Source of the DNA: DASYAE01 sp036501535
GTDB taxonomy: Bacteria; Actinomycetota; Actinomycetes; Streptomycetales; Catenulisporaceae
Direction: 5' to 3'
DNA length: 22,010 bases
Assembly (NCBI GenBank): GCA_036501535.1
Contig: DASYAE010000056.1
Span: 1-22,010, forward strand
In this document: positions 6,903-14,795 of the stretch, piece by piece
Position numbering within the stretch: position 1 is the first letter of the stretch
How the letters are laid out: every line of letters starts with the position of its first letter
Notes under the pieces: model-generated
The model's database searches: none
Seen by the model: the letters and a program-made list of their open reading frames with translations, nothing else
What the model was told of the DNA's origin: nothing
Program-made: the position numbers and the translations under genes

Positions 6903-9900
6903 ATGAGGTTCGTCCATCGGGACGGCGGCGGCGCAGGAGAGTCGGTCGAGCGCGAGCTGGAGGTCCGGGCCGGACGGCCGGACGCCGTGGTCGCGGACCT
7001 CGCGGCCGCGCTCGGCGTGGTCCACGGCAGGCTCGCCATCGACGGCCGGGAGGCGGTGCCCTGGGCTCCGCTGACCGGATCAGGGCTCGTCATGGGCTCG
7101 GTGGTCACGCCCGCGGCCGCTAACGCCACTGCCACCGCTGTCGCCATCGCTTCAGAGCATCCGCGGGATCCCGACCTCACCCGCACCTCGGCGCTGGATC
7201 CGGGCGTGGTCCTGCGGATCATCGGCGGCTTGGACGCGGGGTCTTCGGTGCCACTGCTGCCCGGACGCGTTCGGCTCGGGCGCGGCGACGAGGCGGAGAT
7301 TAGCGTGGCGTGCCGGGACGTCTCCCGGCTGCATTGCGAGATCGACGTCGACGACGAGGGCCGGGTCACCGTCACAGACCTCGGATCGCGCAACGGCACG
7401 GACCTGAACGGGGCGCGGCTGACCGGCCCGGCCCGAGTCGGACCGGACGACTTGGTGTGCGCGGCCGGCCGGGTGCCGTTCCGGGTGCTGCCCGCGGATG
7501 CGCTCAGCCCGGTGCGGTATGTGGATCCGGCGCAGGAGGCCGGTCCCGGGGGCACGCTGCCGTTCAACCGGGCGCCGCGGGTCGCCTCGCCGGCCGCGGC
7601 GCCGCCGGTGCGGCTGCCTGAGCCGCCGCGGCGCTCCGAGGGCCAGCCGCTGCGGATCTCAGGGCTGCTCGTTCCACTCGTGCTGGCCGGCGTCATGGTG
7701 CTGGTGCTGAAGAATGCCGCGTACGCGCTGATCGCGCTTTTCAGCCCGCTGATCATGCTCGGGACCATGCTGGAGGACCGCACCAAGGGCAGGTTTGGGA
7801 CACGGCGCGGAAGGCGCGAGTACGCGGCCCGCCTGGTCAAGGCGCGTGAGCAGCTTGCCACACGGCGCGCGGAGCAGGCAGCCAGGCTGCATTCGGAGCT
7901 CCCGGACCCGGCAGAGCTGTGCTTCCGCGCCTCGGCGCCGGGCGCGCGGCTGTGGGAGCGGCGGCGCGGCGCGGCGGACTTCCTGAAGGTCTCCGCCGGC
8001 CTGGCCGACCAGCGCTGGGCCCCGCCGGTGGACTTCGGTCGGCACGGCTCCGAAGAGCCAGACGCCGCCCTCACCAAGGCAGTCGACGAGGTGGCGACGC
8101 TGACGCAGGTCCCGGTGACGGTCGATCTCTCCGCCGGCGGGGTGCTGGGGCTCGAGGGCGACCGCGCGGCGGCGCTCGCCGCGGCGCGCTCGATGCTCTG
8201 CCAGGCGGTCACCGGAAGCGGCCCGGCGGACGTCGTGGTCGCGCTGTTCGTGGACGAAGACCGGGCCGGGGACTGGGACTGGACCAAGTGGCTGCCGCAC
8301 GGCGCCGACCCGAGATCCAGCGCGTCCCGCTACGTCGCCGTCGGCGCAGAACACTGCGAGACGCTGGCCCGCAACCTCCTGTCCGGCCTCGCCGCCGCCG
8401 GCATGGCGGCGGCCGGGCCCGAGCGCGAGGCGGACCACCGGTCGGCCGGGAAACCGCTGCTGCTGCTCGTGATCGACGGCGCCGCGCTGCTCGAGGGCCG
8501 GCCCTGCGCGCTGCGTGATCTGCTCGGCGGCCGGGCCGGGCCGGCGGCCGGGATCGTGCTGACCGGGCGGCTGCCGGCGCTGTGCACCGAGATCCTGTCG
8601 GTGGCGCCCGACGGCGGCGGCGGATTGAGGCGGGTGGCCAGCGGCGAGCGGGTCGACGGCATCCTGGTCGGCGGCATGACACGGGGCCGGGCCCGCGAGT
8701 TGGCCCGGGCGCTGGCGCGGTTCGAGGACCCAGAGCTGAAGGTCGAGGGGGCCGGCCTGCCGGACCAGGTCACGCTGCTGCCGCTGCTGGAACTGGCCGG
8801 GCCGCTCGACGTGGCGGTCGCAGAGCGCTGGCGCGGCGCGGTGGAGAGCCTGCGGATGCGGGCGGTGCTCGGGGTTTCCGAGCGCGCGGTGTTCGAGGTC
8901 GATCTCGACGACGACGGCCCGCACGGCCTGATCGCGGGCACGACCGGGTCCGGCAAGAGCGAGCTTCTGCGGACCCTGATCGCCAGCATGGCGGTCGGCG
9001 CTGACCCCGAGCACCTGACCTTCGCGCTGGTGGACTACAAGGGCGGCGGGGCGTTGGACGAGTGCGCGCGGCTGCCGCACGTCGTCGGCCTGGTGACAGA
9101 CCTCGACGAACAGCTCGGTGAACGTGCTCTGCGCTGCTTGGAGGCCGAGCTGCGCTACCGGGAGCACGCCCTGCGCGGCGTCGGGTTGAGCCACGCCAGG
9201 GACTACCAGCGGCTGCGCGACACGCAGCGCCCTGATCTCGAGCCGATGCCCCGGCTGGTGGTGGTGATCGACGAGTTCGCCACCCTGGTCAAGGCGCTGC
9301 CGGACTTCGTGGACGCGCTGGTCAGCATCGCCCAGCGCGGGCGCAGCCTCGGCATGCACCTGATCATGGCGACCCAGCGCCCGGCCGGCTCGGTGAGCGA
9401 CGCGATCAAGAACAACGTCAAACTGCGGCTGGCGCTGCGCCTGGAGAGCCCCGCCGACTCGCGGGACGTGATCGACTCGCCGGCCGCCGCCGGGATCGGC
9501 AGCAGGCAGTGGGGCCGCGGCTTCTACCGGGTCGGCGCGGGCGAGGTGCTGCCGGTGCAGACGGCGCTGTCGACCGGCGTGACGCCGGAGGCCGCCACCG
9601 CGGTCGGGGTGCGCGTCGTACCGTTCCGGTTGACATCGGGCGAGCGCGCGGGGCTCGCCTCGGCCGACTCCGCCGCAGGGTCGGCCGAGTCCGTGGGCGA
9701 CGACACGCCGACCGACCTGACCCGCCTGGTGGAGGCGGCCCGGGCGGCGAGCGCGGCGGCCGGGATCGCGCAGCCGCGCAGGCCCTGGCCGGACCCGCTG
9801 CCCGCCGTCCTCCCGCTGCGCGCGCTCGGCGCCGCATCGCGTGGCCTGCAAACGGAAACGACCGGCCTGTCGGCGTTCGCGCTGGCCGACGACCCGGACC

Positions 9901-11351
9901 GGCAGGCGCAGTATCCGGTCGGCTGGGATCCCGGCGCCGGGAACCTACTGATCTACGGCGCCGTCGGCGCGGGTGCCTCGACCGCGCTGGCCGTGATAGC
10001 CCTCGCGGAGGCGGCGGCGCGGCCGCCGGACCGCCTGCACATCTACGTGCTCGACATGGGCTCCGGAGACCTCGCGCCCCTGGAACGGCTTCCGCACACC
10101 GGGGCCTACATCCGCGCCGCCGAGCGGGCCCGGCAGATCCGGCTGATCAGGATCCTGCGGCACGAGCTCAACGTCCGGAAGGCCGGCGGCGTGGTGCGCG
10201 GCGGCGCCGGCCCGGCCACGCCGCCCTGCTGGCTGGTCCTGATCGACAACGTCGGCTCCCTGAGATCCGAGCTCGAGAAGGACTTCACCGGGCTGGCCGT
10301 GCTCGACGACCTCGAGCGGATCTTCGCCGACGGCCCGGCGGTCGGCCTGCACATCCTGGCCACGGGCGACCGCGCCGGGGCGATCCCGGGCGCGTGGGCG
10401 GCGCTGAGCCGGCAGAAGCTGCTGCTGCGGCTGGCCGATCCGACCGACTACGGGGGCTTCGACGTTCCGCGCGCCGCGGTTCCCGCGTCGGTACCGGGCC
10501 GCGCGCTGGTCGTCGCGACGCGGCAGGTCGTGCAGATCGGCTATCCGGGCGCCGACCTACTCCTAACGGTCGCCGAGGTCGCCGCACGCTGGCCGGGCAT
10601 GAGCCGCACGGCGTTTCCGATCATGCTGCTGCCGGAGCGCATCACCGCCGATCAGCTGCATGCGTCAGGCGCCGCGTCCGCGACCGGCGCGGAGCCGTGG
10701 TCCATCCCGGTCGGGTTCACCGACAGCAACCTGGCCCCGGCCGCGCTGAAGCTCTACGAGCACGAAAACGCACTGATCGCGGGACCGCCCAGGTCGGGCC
10801 GCAGCAGCGCCCTGGCATCAATGGCAGCCACAGTCCTGGCGGGCACGGATCCGCCGGCCGTGGTGGTATTCGCACCGCGGCGCTCGCCGCTGCGCGACCT
10901 GCCGGCACCGGTCGTCGTGTGCTGCGACTACGCGGAGCTCGAGCGCGTCCTCGATCCGATCGGCGGCAGGACTCTGCTCCTGGTTGACGACGCGGACACG
11001 GTCAACGACGCGCTCGGGGTGCTCGATCGCTGGATCGCCAAGGCGGGCGCCGGCAGGCACCTGATCGCGGCGGGCCGGAACGACGGCATCCGCCGCCAGT
11101 ACGGCCTGTGGACCCAGCGGGTGCGCGAAGGCCGATGCGGCGTCCTGCTCGTCCCCGACCACGAGCTCGACGGCGACCTGCTCGGCACTCCGCTCCCGCG
11201 GCAGAACCGGATGGCCCCGGTGCCCGGCCGGGGATACCTGCTCTGCGACGGCGTCCTCGACGGCGTACAACTCGCGCTGCCGGCCTACAACGACCGCGGT
11301 ACCGGGGATTTCAACCTTTCGTTAGACGACTCCGGGGACGGCCCGCCATAA
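6903..11351 (+). CDS. FHA-domain FtsK/SpoIIIE ATPase, type VII secretion EccC-like
   Basis: This 1482-residue membrane ATPase resembles EccC/EssC, the motor that recognises and drives WXG100 substrates across the membrane. The N-terminus (1-60) is a small ubiquitin-like-looking region. An FHA domain follows at about 110-195 (VRLGRG, SRLH with His144, DLGSRNGT), which normally binds phosphothreonine. Two hydrophobic segments lie at about 253-292. Three FtsK-type modules come next. The first has a full Walker A (GTTGSGKS, 679-686, Lys685) and Walker B (VVVIDEF, Asp790/Glu791). In the second the P-loop is GAVGAGAS (1019-1026), with Ala1025 replacing the Lys. In the third it is GPPRSGRS (1294-1301), with Arg1300. 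The frame is open upstream to 6702, but ATG 6903 starts the conserved part; its ribosome site (GGCAGG) is modest. The WXG100-like gene follows 119 bp downstream. Confidence 0.9.
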   Translation: MRFVHRDGGGAGESVERELEVRAGRPDAVVADLAAALGVVHGRLAIDGREAVPWAPLTGSGLVMGSVVTPAAANATATAVAIASEHPRDPDLTRTSALDPGVVLRIIGGLDAGSSVPLLPGRVRLGRGDEAEISVACRDVSRLHCEIDVDDEGRVTVTDLGSRNGTDLNGARLTGPARVGPDDLVCAAGRVPFRVLPADALSPVRYVDPAQEAGPGGTLPFNRAPRVASPAAAPPVRLPEPPRRSEGQPLRISGLLVPLVLAGVMVLVLKNAAYALIALFSPLIMLGTMLEDRTKGRFGTRRGRREYAARLVKAREQLATRRAEQAARLHSELPDPAELCFRASAPGARLWERRRGAADFLKVSAGLADQRWAPPVDFGRHGSEEPDAALTKAVDEVATLTQVPVTVDLSAGGVLGLEGDRAAALAAARSMLCQAVTGSGPADVVVALFVDEDRAGDWDWTKWLPHGADPRSSASRYVAVGAEHCETLARNLLSGLAAAGMAAAGPEREADHRSAGKPLLLLVIDGAALLEGRPCALRDLLGGRAGPAAGIVLTGRLPALCTEILSVAPDGGGGLRRVASGERVDGILVGGMTRGRARELARALARFEDPELKVEGAGLPDQVTLLPLLELAGPLDVAVAERWRGAVESLRMRAVLGVSERAVFEVDLDDDGPHGLIAGTTGSGKSELLRTLIASMAVGADPEHLTFALVDYKGGGALDECARLPHVVGLVTDLDEQLGERALRCLEAELRYREHALRGVGLSHARDYQRLRDTQRPDLEPMPRLVVVIDEFATLVKALPDFVDALVSIAQRGRSLGMHLIMATQRPAGSVSDAIKNNVKLRLALRLESPADSRDVIDSPAAAGIGSRQWGRGFYRVGAGEVLPVQTALSTGVTPEAATAVGVRVVPFRLTSGERAGLASADSAAGSAESVGDDTPTDLTRLVEAARAASAAAGIAQPRRPWPDPLPAVLPLRALGAASRGLQTETTGLSAFALADDPDRQAQYPVGWDPGAGNLLIYGAVGAGASTALAVIALAEAAARPPDRLHIYVLDMGSGDLAPLERLPHTGAYIRAAERARQIRLIRILRHELNVRKAGGVVRGGAGPATPPCWLVLIDNVGSLRSELEKDFTGLAVLDDLERIFADGPAVGLHILATGDRAGAIPGAWAALSRQKLLLRLADPTDYGGFDVPRAAVPASVPGRALVVATRQVVQIGYPGADLLLTVAEVAARWPGMSRTAFPIMLLPERITADQLHASGAASATGAEPWSIPVGFTDSNLAPAALKLYEHENALIAGPPRSGRSSALASMAATVLAGTDPPAVVVFAPRRSPLRDLPAPVVVCCDYAELERVLDPIGGRTLLLVDDADTVNDALGVLDRWIAKAGAGRHLIAAGRNDGIRRQYGLWTQRVREGRCGVLLVPDHELDGDLLGTPLPRQNRMAPVPGRGYLLCDGVLDGVQLALPAYNDRGTGDFNLSLDDSGDGPP

Positions 11352-11470
11352 CCTTCTCGCTCGTACGGCCGCTGAAGTCGATTCGGCGTCCAGGCACCGA
11401 CCCGACGCGGCGGGCAAGCGCCCGGCAGGGCCCGCGGAACCGACGAGGAACGAAGACAGGGAGCACCACC

Positions 11471-11836
11471 ATGACCGACGGAACCGTCAAGGTCACAACC
11501 GAGGCGCACGCCCAGATCACCCAGCTGCTCAACCTTCTGCAGGGCCCGCTGACCGACATCCTCAGCCAGATCAGCGCGAGCGGCAACGCGCTGAGCGACC
11601 CGAACATCTGGTCCGGCCCGGCGGCGACCAACTTCGCCAGCGTCATCTGGCCGCAGGCGCAGACCCAGCTCAGCCAGGTGCAGGGCTCGCTGGGCCAGGT
11701 CCAGCAGCAGGTGGCGGGCATCCTGAACAACATCACCCAGGCCGGCGCCGGGCTCCCGGGCGTCAGCAGCCTGCCGCTGAACAGCCTGCCGCTGAACAGC
11801 CTGCCGGTCAGCGGGCTGCCCGTCAGCGGGCTGTAG
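11471..11836 (+). CDS. WXG100/ESAT-6-like protein with pentapeptide-repeat tail
   Basis: This 121-residue protein has two predicted helices around a WSG turn (Trp47-Ser48-Gly49), the hallmark of the WXG100 family, and no signal peptide. Such proteins are small helical-hairpin substrates or partners of type VII secretion. The start ATG 11471 has AGGGAG 7 nt upstream. The first about 95 residues are normal for the family; the tail then carries SLPLN twice, SLPVS, GLPVS and a final GL, an unusual extension. No YxxxD/E export motif was seen in the tail. It follows the EccC-like ATPase gene on the same strand and is followed by a strong hairpin, so it is probably co-transcribed with the ATPase as its substrate. 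Confidence 0.85.
   Translation: MTDGTVKVTTEAHAQITQLLNLLQGPLTDILSQISASGNALSDPNIWSGPAATNFASVIWPQAQTQLSQVQGSLGQVQQQVAGILNNITQAGAGLPGVSSLPLNSLPLNSLPVSGLPVSGL
11768..11833 (+). repeat. 15-bp in-frame tandem repeat in the WXG100-like gene
   Basis: Two identical 15-bp units (11768-11782 and 11783-11797, encoding SLPLN) are followed by two diverged units (SLPVS, GLPVS) and a partial one just before the stop codon. Being in frame, gain or loss of units changes only tail length. Confidence 0.85.
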
Positions 11837-11883
11837 ACCCCTGAGCCGGTGAACTGAACGATCAGCTGGCACCAGCCCGAAAC

Positions 11884-11930
11884 GGCGGTGGCGCAGCGGC
11901 ACGGAACGAGCGTGCCGCAGCGCCACCGCC
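11884..11930 (+). terminator. Strong hairpin terminator after the eccC-like/WXG100 genes
   Basis: Arms 11884-11903 and 11911-11930 form a 20-position stem with a single A/A mismatch and a 7-nt loop (GAACGAG). It begins 47 bp after the WXG100 stop. There is only a short T run after it (GGGTTT), which is common for actinomycete terminators. It separates the secretion genes from the kinase gene. Confidence 0.8.
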
Positions 11931-11989
11931 CGGCTGGGTTTGCCGGACGGAACGCGTCGGGCCGATTCGATGGGTAGGAACGCACGTAT

Positions 11990-13891
11990 ATGACAGGCCG
12001 AGGCGGATCGACGGGCGACGAACCGGAACCGACCGCACCCGGGGAGGCGGACGAGTCCGTTCCCGGCTACCGGGACCTGGTCCGGATCGGGCACGGCGGC
12101 TTCAGCGTGGTCTACCGCGCGGTGCAGGAGTCGTTCGAACGCGCGGTGGCGCTCAAGGTGCTGACCGTCGGCCCGGACGAGGACGCCCGCCGCCGGTTCC
12201 AGCGCGAGGTCCGGCTGGCCAGCCGGCTGAGCGGGCACCCGCACGTCGTGACCGTGCTGGATACCGGGATCACGGCCTCGGGCCGCCCGTATCTGGCCAT
12301 GGACTTGTACGACGGCGGCTCGATGCGGGAGCGGCTCAAGAAGCTGGGGCCGCTCAGCGCCGGCGAGACCGCCATGGTCGGCGCGAAGATCGCCGAGGCG
12401 CTGGCGGCGGCGCACTCGCTCGACGTGCTGCACCGCGACGTGACGCCCAACAACATCCTGGTATCCAAGTTCGGCGAGCCGGCGCTGGCCGACTTCGGCG
12501 TCTCCTGCCTGCTGGACTCGAGCTCCTCCGCCTCCGTGCTGGACGTGTTCTCCCCGCAGCACGCCGCGCCCGAGCTGATGACGAAGGGCGTGCCGACTGC
12601 GTCCTCTGATGTCTATGCACTCGGCTCGACGCTGTACCAGCTGCTCGCCGGGCGGCCCCCGTTCGGCGGCGAGGGCCGGGACGTGCGCTCGATCATGTGG
12701 CGGGCGATGAACGAGCCGCCCCCGCGACCCGAGTGCCCTGATGTTCCGGGTCTGGCCGACGCGATCGTGCGGGCCATGGCCAAGGAGCCGGAGGACCGGT
12801 TCCCGGACGCCGCCGGGTTCGCCCGGACTCTGCGGGCGCTGATCCCGCACGGAACGCCGGCCACGCTCCCGGTGCCCGATCTGGCGTCGGCCGCCTTGGC
12901 AGCCGACGCCGTCGCAACGGACCGTAAGGGCGCTGCGAGCCATGACGGAACCGGCGGCACCGGCTCCGGCACAGGGGCAGGGACTGGCGCTGACACAGGC
13001 GCCGGAACGCCGCAGCCGGCTCCCGATCACCACTACGACGGCGGCACGTCAGGCAACTCGCTGCGCTCCAGCGACGAGACGATGTTGCGTCCCGACCGAG
13101 CCGACCCCGATCAGCGTCCTGCTGCTCCGCCCGGCAAGCGCGGCCCGGAGGAACCCGGCGGGAGCCGAAGCCGAGTCCGGCGCGCAAAGGTGCCCCTGAT
13201 CCTCGCCGCGGCCGTCTGCCTGATCGGAATCGCGGTGTGGGCGATGGTCGCCCCGCGGGACCCGTCGACCGGTTCGGCCGACGCAGTCTCCTCACACCAC
13301 GCGGCCGTCCACTCCGCGGGCTTCTCCACCCCCACCGGCACGCCGACGCCGACTCCCAGCGCCAGCCAGACGGACCCGCCCGGCGCCGCCTCCGCCTCAC
13401 CGACCGGCGCCACGATGCCGGCCGGCGCGGCGTCCGACTCCACCGCCCCGGCCCCGAACTCGTCCAGCTCCCTGATCTCGCTGATCGGCAGCTACTACCA
13501 GCTCCAGAACGCGCAGACCGGAGACTGCCTGACACAGCCCTCCGGCGCCTCGACGGCCGCACAGCAGGGGTGTGCGAGCAGCCGAACCGAGTCCTGGGAG
13601 TACTCGCTCTCGCTCGGCGGAGTGCTCGCCGCGCCCTCCGGGGAGTTCGAACTCGTCAACGAGCAGAGCGGCCTGTGCCTGACCGCCTCCAACGGGCAGA
13701 TCGGCGCGCAGTCCTGCGGGAGCGGGGACGCCCAGCTGTGGTCGACGGTCGCCGCGGGCGGGTCGAGCGACGAGTTCCGGAACGCCGGCGACGGCCAGTG
13801 CCTCCAGGCCGGCTCCGGCTCCGCGGTCGCGGACGGGACCTGCAGCGCGAGCAGCCAGGCGGACCTGTGGGCCAGGAACGGTGCTTCATGA
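11990..13891 (+). CDS. PknB-type Ser/Thr protein kinase with extracellular ricin-type lectin domain
   Basis: The 633-residue protein has an N-terminal cytoplasmic kinase domain (about 25-290): Gly loop GHGGFSVV (34-41), catalytic Lys56, HRD loop HRDVTPNN (Asp150, with Thr in place of the usual Lys after it), DFG at 168-170, and an APE-like PEL at about 194-196. A low-complexity Gly/Thr/Asp linker leads to one membrane segment (about 401-423). Outside, a Ser/Thr/Pro-rich stalk carries a C-terminal beta-trefoil of ricin B type (about 495-633: QNAQTGDCL, NEQSGLCLTA, NAGDGQCLQ, with paired Cys). The lectin domain is expected to sense wall or other glycans. The start ATG 11990 follows TAGGAA. It lies just after the type VII-like genes, so the FHA domain of the ATPase or a partner is a plausible reader of its phosphorylation. 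Confidence 0.93.
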   Translation: MTGRGGSTGDEPEPTAPGEADESVPGYRDLVRIGHGGFSVVYRAVQESFERAVALKVLTVGPDEDARRRFQREVRLASRLSGHPHVVTVLDTGITASGRPYLAMDLYDGGSMRERLKKLGPLSAGETAMVGAKIAEALAAAHSLDVLHRDVTPNNILVSKFGEPALADFGVSCLLDSSSSASVLDVFSPQHAAPELMTKGVPTASSDVYALGSTLYQLLAGRPPFGGEGRDVRSIMWRAMNEPPPRPECPDVPGLADAIVRAMAKEPEDRFPDAAGFARTLRALIPHGTPATLPVPDLASAALAADAVATDRKGAASHDGTGGTGSGTGAGTGADTGAGTPQPAPDHHYDGGTSGNSLRSSDETMLRPDRADPDQRPAAPPGKRGPEEPGGSRSRVRRAKVPLILAAAVCLIGIAVWAMVAPRDPSTGSADAVSSHHAAVHSAGFSTPTGTPTPTPSASQTDPPGAASASPTGATMPAGAASDSTAPAPNSSSSLISLIGSYYQLQNAQTGDCLTQPSGASTAAQQGCASSRTESWEYSLSLGGVLAAPSGEFELVNEQSGLCLTASNGQIGAQSCGSGDAQLWSTVAAGGSSDEFRNAGDGQCLQAGSGSAVADGTCSASSQADLWARNGAS

Positions 13892-13914
13892 CACAGACAG
13901 TGCTTCATAACACA
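13881..13914 (+). repeat. 15-bp direct repeat upstream of the response regulator
   Basis: GTGCTTCATGACACA (13881-13895) and GTGCTTCATAACACA (13900-13914) differ at one position and are 19 bp apart start to start. The first copy overlaps the kinase stop codon; the second is about 100 bp before the response regulator ATG. Close to two helical turns of spacing fits a dimeric regulator site, but a chance or coding-related duplication is possible. Confidence 0.6.
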
Positions 13915-13942
13915 CTCATAGGCTGACACGTAGGGTACGTAT

Positions 13943-13969
13943 CGCCGGTACCGTTCACGGGAACCGGCG
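13943..13969. other. Inverted repeat between kinase and response regulator genes
   Basis: CGCCGGT (13943-13949) pairs perfectly with ACCGGCG (13963-13969). An inner CCG/CGG pair and a TTCA loop make a stem of about 10 bp with small bulges. It could end the kinase transcript or be an operator; nothing decides between them. Confidence 0.4.
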
Positions 13970-14015
13970 GGCACGAACGGTGCGCGCGGGACGAAAGGAA
14001 ATCGGCGGGACGACT

Positions 14016-14714
14016 ATGGTCAAGGTTCTGATCGCCGACGATCAGGTGCTGATCCGGGCCGGGATCGCGGCGATCCTGCGGGCCGCGCCCGGATATGAGG
14101 TGGTCGGCGAGGCGTGCGACGGCGGTGAGGCCGTCACGATGGCGGAGCAGACCCGGCCCGACGTGGTGCTCATGGACATCCGGATGCCGGAGACTGACGG
14201 CATCGCAGCCACCCACCGGATCCTGGGCTCCAGCCGGGAGACGGCGCCGCACATCCTCATCCTCACCACGTTCGACCTCGACGAATACGTCTACAAGGCG
14301 CTGCGCGCGGGCGCGAGCGGCTTCGTGTTGAAGGACACCCCGCCGGAGCGGCTGCTCGGCGCGCTCAAGGCTGTCGCGGACGGCGACACGCTGTTCTCGG
14401 CCGCCGTCACGCGCCGCCTGATCCAGGCGTACTGCACCTCAGAGGCGGGGGCCGGCGCCGACGGCCGCCCGGGCCAGTCGCCGCCGGCCGCCGCCCGGGC
14501 CGTCCTGTCCGCGCTCACCGCCCGGGAGAACGACGTCCTGCGGCTCGTCGCGGCGGGCCTGTCCAACGGGGAGATCGCCGAGCGGCTGGTGGTCAGCGAG
14601 GGCACGGTCAAGACCCACCTGAACCGGTCGATGGCCAAGCTGAACCTGTCCAGCCGGGTCCAGGTGGTCGTGCTCGCCTACGAATCCGGTCTGGTCGTGC
14701 CGGGGCACCGGTGA
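14016..14714 (+). CDS. NarL/FixJ-family response regulator
   Basis: The 232-residue protein has a complete receiver domain (acidic pair Asp8/Asp9, phospho-acceptor Asp54 in VLMDIRMPETDG, Thr84/85, Lys106 in FVLKDTPP), a 45-residue Ala/Pro/Gly linker, and a LuxR-type DNA-binding domain (about 167-223: LTARENDVLRLVAAGLSNGE, then EGTVKTHLNRSMAKL). It fits control by a DesK/NarL-type kinase, and the only such kinase in the window is at 5323-6672. ATG 14016 starts the conserved MVKVLIADDQ; a GTG at 13980 in the same frame is possible and lies close to AAAGGA, but it would add non-conserved residues. A direct repeat and a hairpin lie just upstream. Confidence 0.93.
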   Translation: MVKVLIADDQVLIRAGIAAILRAAPGYEVVGEACDGGEAVTMAEQTRPDVVLMDIRMPETDGIAATHRILGSSRETAPHILILTTFDLDEYVYKALRAGASGFVLKDTPPERLLGALKAVADGDTLFSAAVTRRLIQAYCTSEAGAGADGRPGQSPPAAARAVLSALTARENDVLRLVAAGLSNGEIAERLVVSEGTVKTHLNRSMAKLNLSSRVQVVVLAYESGLVVPGHR

Positions 14715-14795
14715 GCCGCTTGCACGCTCATGCTCACGCTCACCGATGCCCGGCGCGGATCGGCCGGTTCAGCCGGCTCAGTCGTGTCAGTCGTG

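Noticed and set aside
7659..9851. A 730-codon open frame on the minus strand inside the EccC-like gene
   Set aside because: It is antisense to a gene with clear FtsK motifs and has the Arg/Gln/His-rich composition of antisense shadows in GC-rich DNA. No ribosome site or domain was seen.
13881..13914. Possible start of a CRISPR-like or other repeat array
   Set aside because: There are only two units with a 4-bp gap and no further copies; no cas-type gene is nearby.
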